From the NCBI GenBank assembly GCA_963720805.1, contig CAVRGT010000005.1, forward strand, positions 170,633 through 234,632: a DNA stretch of 64,000 nucleotides, read 5' to 3'. Shown here piece by piece: positions 15,531-25,903 of this stretch (position 1 is its first letter; each line of letters opens with the position of its first letter). Below the pieces are notes generated by a model. It did no database searches, was not told where the DNA came from, and saw only the letters and a program-made list of their open reading frames with translations. Origin of the DNA: VRUE01 sp963720805 (GTDB lineage: Bacteria > Actinomycetota > Thermoleophilia > Solirubrobacterales > 70-9). A program made the translations under genes and the position numbers.

Positions 15531-18389
15531 ATGAGGGAGAGCGCACGGATTTGGCTTGGGACTGCGGTTTTTCTGGCGCTCACCGCACTATGTGCGGCAG
15601 CGTCACCGGCGCTTGCGGAAACCGTCGACCAGTCGGCGATCATCGCCCCCCAACACCGGCCGCCCCAGGCCGACGACGGCTGGCAGGCGGGCACCTGCTA
15701 CTCCGACTCGCCGACGGAATGCTCGGTCGACACGCCGGGGCTCTTCTTCGAACAGGCGGCCGGGCACCCCCAGGTCGGCTTCACCCAGTTCATCGTCAAG
15801 CACACGACGACCGAACCGGTCCCGCCGCTGAAACTCGAAGAACCGGTCGGCGACGTCAAGACCGTCCGCGTCGATCTCCCGACCGGGCTCAGCGTCAATC
15901 CCCAGGCGACCCCCCAATGTCCCCAGGCCACATTTGAATCAACCCCTCTGAGCTGTCCGGCCGGGTCCAACGTCGGGACCAGCTTCGCGGTGGCCGCCCT
16001 GCTCGGGGTTTCATCGCCGCAGCTGCCCGCGACCGTCTACAACATCGAACCGCCTGCCGGGGAGCCGGCGCGCTTCGGCTTCAACCTGCTCGGCAACAAC
16101 GTCTACCTGCGGGCGGGCGTCGCCTGGGAGGGTGACTACCACGAGTACTTCACGATCGACGCGCCGACCTCGCCGGTCGGCCACGTGCTCAAGAACCGCC
16201 TCGTCTTCGAAGGACGCGCCGGCAACGGCACCTTCATCACGACGCCGACGACCTGCTTCGACTGGACACAGCCGGCGTTCCAGCACGTCTACTCGACCTA
16301 CCTGCGCGCCGACGGCCATCCGCCGTTCGAAGACCCCAGCTTCCCCAACGGCTCGCCCTTCATCGAGTCCGAACTGCCGCCGAACACAAGCCCGAAGGAA
16401 TGCGGCTCGGTCCCCTTCGAGCCGACGACCGCGGTCGCGCCCGGCACGGCGCAGACCGACTCGCCTGCCGCCACCGAGGTGGACGTCGCGGTCCCGTTCG
16501 AAGTTCCGTCGGCGCCCGAAAAAGCGCTGCCGCGGACCAAACAGGCCAGCTCCCAGCTGCGCACGGCCAAGCTGACCCTGCCGCAGGGCATGGGCATCAA
16601 CCCTTCGACGGCCAACGGCATCGCCACCTGTGCCAACGGGCAGTTCGGCAAGAACACCAGGAGCCTCGCCAACAGCTGCCCGCCGGCTTCGAAGGTCGGC
16701 ACGGTGGCAATCGACACCCCGCCCCTGCCCGACGGCTCGCTCAACGGCGATGTCTACGTCGGCCGGCAGCTCAGCCGCGATCCCGCCTCCGGTGATGAGT
16801 ACCGGATCTTCGTCGAAGCGAAATCCGACCGATACGGGATCATCGCGCGGCTGATCGGCAACGTCAGTGCCAACCCGCAGACCGGGCAGCTGACTACGAC
16901 CTTCGCCGAAAACCCGCAGGTCCCATTCAGCTCCTTCCGCCTCCACTTCAACGGTGGGCCGCACTCGCCACTGACCAGCCCGCCCACCTGCGGCCCAAAT
17001 AAAGCCGGCTCGCAGATGATCCCCTGGTCTGGCAACGCCCCCGCGTCGCCCGGCGCCGAGTTCAGCTTGAGCACCGCCCCCGGCGGCGGTCCCTGCGCGA
17101 AAACGCTCGGCGAGCGACCGTTCGCGCCGAGCTTCGGCACCAACGACAGCAATCCCAAGGGCGGCGCCTACACCCAGTTTGCGCTCAACTCGACGCGCAA
17201 CGACGGCAACCAGGAGTTGAAGGGCGTCGATGTGACGCTGCCGCCGGGCCTGACCGCCAAGCTGGCGGGCGTGCGCTACTGCCCGGGCTCGGCGCTCGCC
17301 GCGGCCGCGGCGAGCAGCGGTGCGGCCGAGGCCGCGCACTCGAGTTGCCCGGATTCGAGCCTGATCGGCAGCGCCGCGGTCAGCGCCGGCAGTGGCTCGG
17401 ACCCCTATCGCACCACCGGCAAGGTCTTCCTCGCAGGGCCCTACCACGGGGCCCCTCTCTCCCTGGCAGTGATCACCCCCGCCACGGCCGGGCCCTTCGA
17501 TCTCGGCTCGGTCGTGGTGAGGGTGGCGCTGTTCGTCGACCCCGAAACGGCCAGGGTGCACGCGGTCTCCGACCCGATCCCGCAAGTGTTCGGCGGGGCG
17601 CTGCTCGACGTCCGCTCGATCGCGGTCAAGCTCGACCGGCCGAAGTTCTCGCTCAACCCGACCAACTGCTCGGCCTTCGCGACCAGCGGCGCGCTGCGCG
17701 GTGGCGGCTCCAACCCGCTCGACCCGGCGGCCTTCAGCTCGTTCGCGGTCTCCTCGCCGTTCAAGGTCAACGGCTGCGAGAAGCTCGACTTCAAGCCGAA
17801 GCTGTTCATGCGGATCTTCGGCGGCACCAGGCGGGCGAAGAGCCCGAAGCTGCGCGCCGTCCTCCTCGCCCGCGACGGCGACGCCAACATCGGCCGCACC
17901 GCGGTCAAGCTGCCGAAGCCGCTGATCCTCGAACAGGCGAGCCTGGCCAACGTCTGCACGCGGGTGCAGTTCGCCGCCCACAACTGCCCCAAGGACTCGA
18001 TCTACGGCTTCGCCGAAGCGAAGACGCCGCTGCTCGACGGCCCGCTCAAAGGCCCGGTCTACCTGCGCTCCTCGAGCCACGAACTGCCGGACATGGTCGC
18101 CGCGCTGAACGGCCAGGTCGACATCGTCCTCGACGGGCGCATCGACAGCGTCAAGGGCCGCCTGCGCACCACCTTCGACACAGTGCCCGACGTGCCGGTC
18201 TCCAAGTTCGTGCTCACTGTCAAAGGCGGCAAGAAGCGCGGCCTGCTGGTCAACTCAAGCAACCTCTGCGGGCACAAGTACAAGGTCATCGCCCGCTTCC
18301 GCGGTCAGAACGGCAAGCACGCAAATCAGCGGCCGAAGCTGCGCACGCCGTGCAAGAGGCACAAGAAGCACCACAAGCATCAGCGTTGA
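15531..18389 (+). CDS. large secreted repeat protein of unknown function
   Basis: A 952-residue exported protein. ATG at 15531 follows GAGGAGGAACAG; residues 1-30 form a signal peptide ending ALAE. At least four related modules recur. Each starts with a LPxGLxxNP-type phrase (DLPTGLSVNP, TLPQGMGINP, TLPPGLTAKL) and carries a CPxxSxIG/CPAGSNVGT/CPPASKVGT box. Several then continue with a PLxGxVYL/KVFLAGPYHG phrase. Cys pairs suggest disulfides outside the cell. The C-terminus is strongly basic (Lys/His-rich). No enzymatic motif is seen. Proteins of this style are, to my knowledge, expanded in Thermoleophilia and have no assigned function. Confidence 0.85.
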   Translation: MRESARIWLGTAVFLALTALCAAASPALAETVDQSAIIAPQHRPPQADDGWQAGTCYSDSPTECSVDTPGLFFEQAAGHPQVGFTQFIVKHTTTEPVPPLKLEEPVGDVKTVRVDLPTGLSVNPQATPQCPQATFESTPLSCPAGSNVGTSFAVAALLGVSSPQLPATVYNIEPPAGEPARFGFNLLGNNVYLRAGVAWEGDYHEYFTIDAPTSPVGHVLKNRLVFEGRAGNGTFITTPTTCFDWTQPAFQHVYSTYLRADGHPPFEDPSFPNGSPFIESELPPNTSPKECGSVPFEPTTAVAPGTAQTDSPAATEVDVAVPFEVPSAPEKALPRTKQASSQLRTAKLTLPQGMGINPSTANGIATCANGQFGKNTRSLANSCPPASKVGTVAIDTPPLPDGSLNGDVYVGRQLSRDPASGDEYRIFVEAKSDRYGIIARLIGNVSANPQTGQLTTTFAENPQVPFSSFRLHFNGGPHSPLTSPPTCGPNKAGSQMIPWSGNAPASPGAEFSLSTAPGGGPCAKTLGERPFAPSFGTNDSNPKGGAYTQFALNSTRNDGNQELKGVDVTLPPGLTAKLAGVRYCPGSALAAAAASSGAAEAAHSSCPDSSLIGSAAVSAGSGSDPYRTTGKVFLAGPYHGAPLSLAVITPATAGPFDLGSVVVRVALFVDPETARVHAVSDPIPQVFGGALLDVRSIAVKLDRPKFSLNPTNCSAFATSGALRGGGSNPLDPAAFSSFAVSSPFKVNGCEKLDFKPKLFMRIFGGTRRAKSPKLRAVLLARDGDANIGRTAVKLPKPLILEQASLANVCTRVQFAAHNCPKDSIYGFAEAKTPLLDGPLKGPVYLRSSSHELPDMVAALNGQVDIVLDGRIDSVKGRLRTTFDTVPDVPVSKFVLTVKGGKKRGLLVNSSNLCGHKYKVIARFRGQNGKHANQRPKLRTPCKRHKKHHKHQR

Positions 18390-18503
18390 CAGCCAGTCCC
18401 GGTAGGGGTTTCGCTTAACTTTTTCGGTGGAGACACATCTGCTGGCGCCGCGAGGAATTGCCGAAAAAGTGCAAGACGCTCCACCCCTACCGGGACTGGC
18501 TGT
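18389..18503. repeat. long hairpin filling the whole convergent intergenic gap
   Basis: Perfect 21-bp arms at 18389-18409 and 18483-18503 with a second inner inverted pair (ACTTTTTCGG / CCGAAAAAGT) enclose about 70 bases. The outer arms begin and end exactly on the stop codons of the two convergent genes. Likely a bidirectional terminator or a REP/MITE-like element. Confidence 0.8.
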
Positions 18504-19216
18504 TAGCCCGGTTGGCTCGTCGGTCTGATCAGGATCTCGTTGACGTCTACGCCGGGGCGTTGGTCCAGGGCGTAGAGGACGGCTTTGGCGATGTCGTCGT
18601 CTTGGAGGGCCCACTCGCCGGGGCGGTTGTCGAAGAAGGGGGTGTCGACCATGCCGGGCTCGATCAGGGTGACGCGGATGTCGTGGTTGTCGTGCATCTG
18701 GCGCAGCTCGGCCCGCAGCGACTCGCCGATCGCCGTCGCCGCCCACTTGGTCGCCGAGTAGAGCGAGCCGGGCAGGGCGTGGCGCCCGGCCACCGAGCTG
18801 GTGACGATGAAGTGCCCGTCACCGCGCTCGAGCAGGTGGGGGAGGGTGGCCCGGATTGTCAGCGCCACCCCATAGACGTTGGTCAACACCATCGAGCGCC
18901 AGTGCTCAGGCGACTCCTCGAGGAAGCCCCGCGTGGCACCGAACCCGGCATTGGCAAACACCGCGTCGATCCGCCCGAACCCGTCGAGCGCCGCGGCCGC
19001 CATCCCCTCAACCTGATCCCACTCGGTGACATCACACCGCACCGCCAGCGCCCGCTCAGAACCTCCAAACTCCTCAACCAACTCCTCCAACGCCTCGAGT
19101 TTGCGAGCCGCCAGCACAAGCCGGTAGCGATCAGCAGCCGCCCGAGCGGTCGCCGCCCCGATGCCGCTGGACGCTCCGGTAATCAGCAGCACGCGCTCGC
19201 TTCCGCTGGCATCCAT
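18503..19216 (-). CDS. short-chain dehydrogenase/reductase
   Basis: A 237-residue classical SDR. The Rossmann cofactor motif is TGASSGIGAATAR (residues 14-26), then NAGFG, catalytic Ser in VTSSVAG, and YSATK with catalytic Tyr and Lys, followed by IEPGMVDTPFF. The Arg in LAARK after beta-2 suggests NADP(H). The substrate is not readable. ATG at 19216 is chosen because it leaves the normal short leader before the Rossmann fold. It converges on the secreted protein gene and diverges from ccmE. Confidence 0.92.
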   Translation of the reverse strand: MDASGSERVLLITGASSGIGAATARAAADRYRLVLAARKLEALEELVEEFGGSERALAVRCDVTEWDQVEGMAAAALDGFGRIDAVFANAGFGATRGFLEESPEHWRSMVLTNVYGVALTIRATLPHLLERGDGHFIVTSSVAGRHALPGSLYSATKWAATAIGESLRAELRQMHDNHDIRVTLIEPGMVDTPFFDNRPGEWALQDDDIAKAVLYALDQRPGVDVNEILIRPTSQPG

Positions 19217-19245
19217 CGGCCGATTCTCGCACCCTGAGCTGCCGA

Positions 19246-19314
19246 GGGCGAGGGTGAGGGGGTCTGCGGACACTCAAGCGCGAAGCGCGTCCGCAGACCC
19301 CCTCACCCTCGCCC
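19246..19314. repeat. 26-bp perfect inverted repeat in a divergent intergenic region
   Basis: Arms at 19246-19271 and 19289-19314 match without a mismatch around a 17-base loop that itself contains GCGC-GAA-GCGC. It lies between the divergent SDR and ccmE starts, so it cannot be a simple terminator of either. A REP-like element, a transcript-stabilising hairpin, or a large operator are options. Confidence 0.8.
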
Positions 19315-19345
19315 CCCAACCCAGATTGCGATAATCCCCGACCCG

Positions 19346-19733
19346 ATGGATCCCCAGCGCAAGCGGAAGGTCCGGCTCGTAGTCGCCCTGAGTGTTGCCG
19401 TCCTCCTGGCGGTTGCGCTCGTCTACACCTCCTTCAGCGCCGCTTCAGAGGCGAAGGAGCCTTCGCAGTTGGTCGGGCTCGCCACCAGCGACGAGCATCG
19501 ACCTGACCGGCAAGGTCGTGCCGGGATCGATCCGCCATCGTGGCGAGCAGCTGCGCTTCAGCGTCGCCGACCGCGAAGGCGGCGGGCCGACGCTCCCGGT
19601 CACTTACAGCGGCACGGTGCCGGACCCCTTCCGCGCCGGCCGCGAGATCGTCCTCACCGGAGCGGTCGAGAAGGGCACCTTCATCGGCGAACCCGACACG
19701 CTGTCACCAAGTGCCCGTCGAAGTTCACGACGA

Positions 19734-19744
<11 letters not shown>
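19346..19744 (+). CDS. ccmE: cytochrome c-type biogenesis protein CcmE, haem chaperone (two frame breaks)
   Basis: About 132 residues. A basic start (MDPQRKRKVR) and one TM helix (LVVALSVAVLLAVALVY) are followed by an OB-fold: IDLTGKVVPGSIRH, LRFSVADREG, VTYSGTVPDPFRAGREIVLTG. The frame shifts +1 near 19490 and -1 near 19706, after which it ends LVTKCPSKF. In E. coli the haem-binding residue is the His of HxxxY. Here the site is Cys with CxxxF, a variant of the CxxxY form known from other bacteria. It hands haem to CcmF, encoded next with a start inside the ccmE 3' end. Confidence 0.85.
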
Positions 19745-22132
<2,388 letters not shown>

Positions 22133-22140
22133 AAGATCGG

Positions 22141-22365
22141 TTAGATCTTCAGCAGTACGAGGGTGTTGAGGACGAACAGCACGGCGAAGAAGATGGTTGC
22201 GCGGTCGAGGTTGCGCTCGACCATCGAGCCGCCGCCGAAGGAGCTGCCGCCGCCGCCGATGCCGAAGGCGCCGGAGAGGCCGGTGTCTTTGCCGGAGTGC
22301 AGCAGGATCAGGAAGATCAGCACGCCGCTGATGATTACCTGGAGGAAGCCGAGCAGGGTGGCCAT
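22141..22365 (-). CDS. secG: preprotein translocase subunit SecG
   Basis: A 74-residue SecG, the small stimulating subunit of the SecYEG channel. Two TM helices (LLGFLQVIISGVLIFLILLH and ATIFFAVLFVLNTLVLL) flank the cytoplasmic Gly/Ser loop (GAFGIGGGGSSFGGGSM), which is the family signature. Length is standard. Convergent with ccmF; a small GAAGATC dyad lies between the stops. Confidence 0.93.
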   Translation of the reverse strand: MATLLGFLQVIISGVLIFLILLHSGKDTGLSGAFGIGGGGSSFGGGSMVERNLDRATIFFAVLFVLNTLVLLKI

Positions 22366-22401
22366 CGCGGGAATGGTAGCGAGGAAGGCGCCCCAGGGTC
22401 A

Positions 22402-22444
22402 GTGCAACGTTTTACGGCTCCCGTGGGGACGCTATGCGTTGCAC
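22402..22444. repeat. inverted repeat GTGCAACG/CGTTGCAC upstream of secG
   Basis: Eight-base perfect arms separated by 27 bases lie in the divergent region between secG and alkB. It may be a protein-binding dyad or the stem of a leader hairpin on the secG side. No further support is visible. Confidence 0.4.
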
Positions 22445-22485
22445 CTGCTCGGTGGCCGCCGACAGGATGAGCATGCCTGTTGCTC

Positions 22486-22516
22486 TGGTTTACAAATGGC
22501 GCTATCTTGTAAACCA
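22486..22516. promoter_or_regulatory. probable TetR operator of the alkB operon
   Basis: Perfect 10-bp arms TGGTTTACAA and TTGTAAACCA with an 11-base spacer lie 40 bases before the alkB ATG. The size and position fit a TetR-family operator. The TetR gene that ends the alkB operon is the natural candidate to bind it (inference). Confidence 0.7.
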
Positions 22517-22555
22517 AGAGGACGCACCCTGGGAATTTGACAAGGAGGATGGGCC

Positions 22556-23746
22556 ATGGAGGCAGCGGCGCATAGCCACGATCACGGGCCGGAGATCGAA
22601 CTCAACCCGGCTACCTGGCGCGACGCCAAGCGCTACGCCTGGCTGCTCGGCTTGGTGATTCCCTTCGCTCCCTTCATCGCCTGGGCCAGCGTCCAGGTGA
22701 CCGGCTTCGAGTTCTTCTGGTTCTTCGGGCCGCTGCTCGTCTTTGGTGTCTTTCCGCTGCTCGACATCGCGATCGGGGTCGACCCGAGCAACCCGCCCGA
22801 CAGCGTGCTCAAGTGGCTTGAGCAGGACCGCTACTACCGCTGGTGCACATACATCTTCATCCCGGTCCAGTACGCGGGGCTGATCTTCGCCTGCCTGCTC
22901 TGGTCAAGCGGCGACCTCTCGGTGCTGGAGAGCATCGGCCTGGCCTTGACGATGGGGGTCGTCGGCGGGATCGCGATCAACACCGCCCACGAGCTCGGCC
23001 ACAAGCGCGACAGCATCGAGAAGTGGCTGAGCCGAGTCGCCCTCGCCCAGACCGGCTACGGCCACTTCTTCATCGAGCACAACCGCGGCCACCACGTCCG
23101 CGTCGCCACCCCCGAGGACCCGGCCAGCTCGCGGCTGGGAGAGAGCTTCTGGGCCTTCCTGCCGCGCACCGTCTCGGGCAGCCTGCGCTCCGCCTGGGGG
23201 ATCGAGGCCGCCCGCCTCGACCGTTTGGGCAAATCGCACTGGAGCCTGCGCAACGACATCGTCGGCGCCTGGGCGATGACCGTCGCCCTCTTCGCCGTCC
23301 TGACGATCGCCTTCGGCCCGGTCGTGCTGCCCTACCTGCTGCTGCAGGCGATCCTCGGCTTCTCGCTGCTCGAGGTCGTCAACTACCTCGAGCACTACGG
23401 CCTGCTGCGGCAGCGCAAAGAGGACGGCCGCTACGAGCGCTGCCTTCCCGAGCACAGCTGGAACAGCAACAACGTCGCCTCCAATGTCCTGCTCTACCAC
23501 CTGCAACGTCACTCCGATCACCACGCCAACCCGACCCGCCGCTACCAGGCCCTGCGCCACGTCGACGAAGCGCCGCAGCTGCCCACCGGCTACGCCGGGA
23601 TGATCGTGCTCGCCTGGTTCCCGCCGCTCTGGCGCCGCGTGATGGACCCGATCCTGGTCGACCACTACAACGGCGACCTAAGCCAAGCCAACATCCAACC
23701 CCGAGCCCGCAAGCGCATCCTCGCCCGCTACGGCGGTGCAGCATGA
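22556..23746 (+). CDS. alkB: alkane 1-monooxygenase
   Basis: A 396-residue integral-membrane non-haem diiron hydroxylase that converts medium-chain alkanes to 1-alkanols using electrons from rubredoxin. All His boxes are present: HELGHK (145-149), EHNRGHH (174-180), the AlkB-specific NYLEHYGLLR, and LQRHSDHHAN. Six hydrophobic helices are visible between residues 28 and 275. ATG at 22556 follows AAGGAGG. The stop overlaps the start of the next micro-ORF (ATGA). First gene of an operon alkB - micro-ORF - rubredoxin - tetR. Confidence 0.95.
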   Translation: MEAAAHSHDHGPEIELNPATWRDAKRYAWLLGLVIPFAPFIAWASVQVTGFEFFWFFGPLLVFGVFPLLDIAIGVDPSNPPDSVLKWLEQDRYYRWCTYIFIPVQYAGLIFACLLWSSGDLSVLESIGLALTMGVVGGIAINTAHELGHKRDSIEKWLSRVALAQTGYGHFFIEHNRGHHVRVATPEDPASSRLGESFWAFLPRTVSGSLRSAWGIEAARLDRLGKSHWSLRNDIVGAWAMTVALFAVLTIAFGPVVLPYLLLQAILGFSLLEVVNYLEHYGLLRQRKEDGRYERCLPEHSWNSNNVASNVLLYHLQRHSDHHANPTRRYQALRHVDEAPQLPTGYAGMIVLAWFPPLWRRVMDPILVDHYNGDLSQANIQPRARKRILARYGGAA

Positions 23747-23811
23747 GCTTCCGGTGCGCCTTTTACGGTCTATGCCCACATAAAGCGCACCGGAAGGAGG
23801 GGGTTCGATGA
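23743..23811 (+). repeat. junction palindrome copy 3, encoding a coupled 22-codon micro-ORF
   Basis: ATG at 23743 overlaps the alkB stop (ATGA) and the TGA at 23809-23811 overlaps the rubredoxin ATG at 23808 (ATGA). The peptide begins MSFRCAF and continues CPHKAHRK. The second Cys of the usual CxxC has moved, giving C..Y..C. The distal arm GGAAGGAGG is the rubredoxin ribosome binding site. Confidence 0.75.
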
Positions 23812-23981
23812 GCCGGTGGCGCTGCACGGGGTGTGGCTACGTCTATGACGAGGAGAAGGGGCACCCGCGGGAGGGGTTTCCGGCGGGGACGCCGTGGAGC
23901 GAGGTTCCCGACGACTGGGCCTGTCCGGACTGCGGGGTACGCGACAAGGTCGACTTCGAGCCCGACGATGGTGGCGAGTGA
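23808..23981 (+). CDS. rubredoxin, electron donor to AlkB
   Basis: A 57-residue rubredoxin. CTGCGYVYD and CPDCGVRD are the two CxxC(G) knuckles that bind one iron, and GTPWSEVPDDWACP is the conserved loop between them. It passes electrons from rubredoxin reductase to AlkB; no reductase gene lies in the window. Start ATG 23808 follows GGAAGGAGG from palindrome copy 3. The stop overlaps the tetR GTG (GTGA), so all four reading frames of this operon are joined by 4-base overlaps. Confidence 0.95.
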   Translation: MSRWRCTGCGYVYDEEKGHPREGFPAGTPWSEVPDDWACPDCGVRDKVDFEPDDGGE

Positions 23982-24616
23982 CCGCTGCTGCCGGCACGAT
24001 CCCGGCCGTGGCCGGCCGCACGCCCTACCCCGAGGCCGCACGGCAGCTGTTGCGCGAGACCCTCTTCGGCGCCGCCCGCGACCAGCTGCAGAGCAAAGCC
24101 TGGTCTGAGATCACGATGTCGAACATCGCCGAGTTGGCCGGCGTCAGCCGCCAGACCCTCTACAAGGAGTTCGGTAGCCGCGCCGAGTTCGGCCAGGCCT
24201 TTGTCATCCATGAGGGCGAACGCTTCCTCGACGGCGTCGATGCGGCGGTGCGCGGGCACCTCGACGATCCCCGCGCGGCCGTCGGCGCCGCGCTCGAACT
24301 GTTCCTCAGCTCGGCCGGCGAGGACCCTCTCGTCCGCATCCTGCTCAGCGATGACGGCACCGGCGGCATGTTGCCCTTCGTCACCACCCAGGGCATGCCC
24401 GTCGTCCAGTGGGCGACCGCCCGCCTGACGACCACGATCGAAGCGGGCTGGCCGCAGGCCCCCGCGACCAAGGTGAAGTTGCTCGCCGAGTCCCTCGTCC
24501 GCCTCGCGATCTCCTACGTCACCGCCCCCGGCGATGACCCCGAGACGACCGCCGCCAAGGCGGGCGAGCTGCTCGGCCCCTTCATCGACGACGCGCTGGG
24601 CTCGGTCGGCAGTTAG
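23978..24616 (+). CDS. TetR-family regulator of the alkane hydroxylase operon
   Basis: A 212-residue TetR protein. The HTH (about 25-75) reads SNIAELAGVSRQTLYKEFGSRAEFGQAF; the rest is the helical ligand domain. Position directly after alkB and rubredoxin matches the AlkU/AlkX-type regulators of actinobacteria. GTG at 23978 overlaps the rubredoxin stop (GTGA). The dyad at 22486-22516 is the likely target; an alkane or fatty acid derivative is a likely ligand by analogy. Confidence 0.88.
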   Translation: MTAAAGTIPAVAGRTPYPEAARQLLRETLFGAARDQLQSKAWSEITMSNIAELAGVSRQTLYKEFGSRAEFGQAFVIHEGERFLDGVDAAVRGHLDDPRAAVGAALELFLSSAGEDPLVRILLSDDGTGGMLPFVTTQGMPVVQWATARLTTTIEAGWPQAPATKVKLLAESLVRLAISYVTAPGDDPETTAAKAGELLGPFIDDALGSVGS

Positions 24617-25095
24617 TTCTCGAGCTCGAGTCGGAAGACGAGGCGGCTGAAGCCGGTCTCGTCGATCGTGTCGCGCTCGGGTTGGCGCTGGTAGCCGAGT
24701 GATTCGTAGAGGCTGTGGCCGGCTCGTTGGTAGGGGCGGCTCCAGAGGGAGATGGCCGGCCAATCTTCGCTTTGGGCAAGCTCGGCACAGCGGTTCGCGA
24801 GGGCGCGACCGATGCCTTGGCGGCGGGCCGCCGAGCTGATGACGAGGCGTGCGAGTTCGGCCTCGTCGTCGAGGGCGACGGCGCGGGTGGGCTCGCAGGG
24901 GGCGAGCAGGGCGACTACGCCGACCACGGCTCCCTTGAGCTCGGCAACGAGGAGGTGCGCGGCGGCGGCCTGCGTTTGCTCGAAGTCCGACCGGGCGTAT
25001 GGGGTGTCGCGGCCGCCCTCGCCTTCGCTGAAGTAGGCCTCGGTCCAGAGCGCGACGATCGCCTCCGCGTCCCTCTCGGTCGCCGCTCGGATCAC
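24613..25095 (-). CDS. GNAT-family N-acetyltransferase
   Basis: About 160 residues. The acetyl-CoA binding motif is LARLVISSAARRQGIGRALANRC, with AISLWSRPYQRAGHSLYESLGY as the C-terminal motif. The substrate is unknown. GTG at 25095 is preferred as start because it gives a GTGA overlap with the methyltransferase stop; an ATG at 25107 would add four residues. Last gene of the tetR - micro-ORF - methyltransferase - GNAT operon, overlapping the convergent tetR stop. Confidence 0.85.
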   Translation of the reverse strand: MIRAATERDAEAIVALWTEAYFSEGEGGRDTPYARSDFEQTQAAAAHLLVAELKGAVVGVVALLAPCEPTRAVALDDEAELARLVISSAARRQGIGRALANRCAELAQSEDWPAISLWSRPYQRAGHSLYESLGYQRQPERDTIDETGFSRLVFRLELEN

Positions 25096-25841
25096 AGCTC
25101 TTCGCATACCAGCCGCAGGCCGATGTCGAGCTCCGGAAGGGTGCGGAGGTGGCCGTGGCGTTCGTCCCAGCGGCCGCTCTCGAGGTCGGCGCGCAGGCGC
25201 TCCTGGCCGCGCTCGATCACCTCCGGGGCGAGTCGGTGCCAGAGTGAGCTGGCGCGCAGCGTCGCGGGCTCGAGGAACATCTCGGGGCGGTCCCAGAGGG
25301 CGCTGGTGAATTCATCGCGGCAGCGGCTGGGCATGGGGACGGTCTCGATTGTCGCCCCCGGCAGGCTCGCTTCGAGCGAGGCGATCGAAGGCATTACCTC
25401 TTCCTCCAGCGCCATCGCCGCGGGGAAGTACTCGGCGAGCGTCCATATCTCGGAGTTCTTCTTGGTGTCGATCGTCAGCAGCACGATTCGTTTACGGGCG
25501 ACGCGGCGCATCTCGGCGAGCCCCGTGTCGAGGTCGGCCCAGTGGTGGATTGTGAGGGTGGCCATCGCGGCATCGACGCTTTGGTCGTCGAGCGGCAACG
25601 CCTCGGCGACACCCTCGAGCGCGGGCGCTGCCCCGGCGGGGCGCTTGGCGATCATCAGCGGCGAAGGCTCGACCGCGATCACCTCGCGGTCGAGCGGCTC
25701 ATACGAGCCGCTGCCGGCGCCAACGTTGACGACGCTGCGAGCGTCGCCAAGCCCGGCCCAAACCCTCGCTTCGATGCGGGGATCCGCGCGCCGGAAGTCG
25801 GAATAGTTCACACCGATCTCGTCGTAGGCGGGGCGACTCAC
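25092..25841 (-). CDS. class I SAM-dependent methyltransferase
   Basis: A 249-residue methyltransferase. Motif I is VVNVGAGSGSYE, followed by the acidic loop VIAVEPSPLM and motif DAAMATLTIHHW typical of UbiE/COQ5-like Methyltransf_11 enzymes. The acceptor substrate is not readable. GTG at 25841 is chosen because it overlaps the micro-ORF stop (GTGA) and follows GGAAGG at proper spacing. A longer frame upstream runs through the palindrome in a different register and is not credible. Confidence 0.87.
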   Translation of the reverse strand: MSRPAYDEIGVNYSDFRRADPRIEARVWAGLGDARSVVNVGAGSGSYEPLDREVIAVEPSPLMIAKRPAGAAPALEGVAEALPLDDQSVDAAMATLTIHHWADLDTGLAEMRRVARKRIVLLTIDTKKNSEIWTLAEYFPAAMALEEEVMPSIASLEASLPGATIETVPMPSRCRDEFTSALWDRPEMFLEPATLRASSLWHRLAPEVIERGQERLRADLESGRWDERHGHLRTLPELDIGLRLVCEEL

Positions 25842-25903
25842 TCGCGGACCTTCCGGTGCGCCTTTTGCACTCCCGGGGTGCATATGGCGCACCGGAAGGT
25901 CAT
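25838..25903 (-). repeat. junction palindrome copy 4, encoding a coupled 21-codon micro-ORF
   Basis: On the minus strand the ATG at 25903 overlaps the tetR stop (ATGA) and the TGA at 25840-25838 overlaps the methyltransferase GTG (GTGA). The peptide starts MTFRCAIC and continues VQKAHRK. The arms TTCCGGTGCGCC and GGCGCACCGGAA are perfect here. GGAAGG lies seven bases before the methyltransferase start. Confidence 0.78.

Noticed and set aside
16011..18080. 689-codon antisense frame opposite the large secreted protein
   Set aside because: Arg/Ala/Gly shadow composition with no domain; the sense strand has a signal peptide and conserved repeats.
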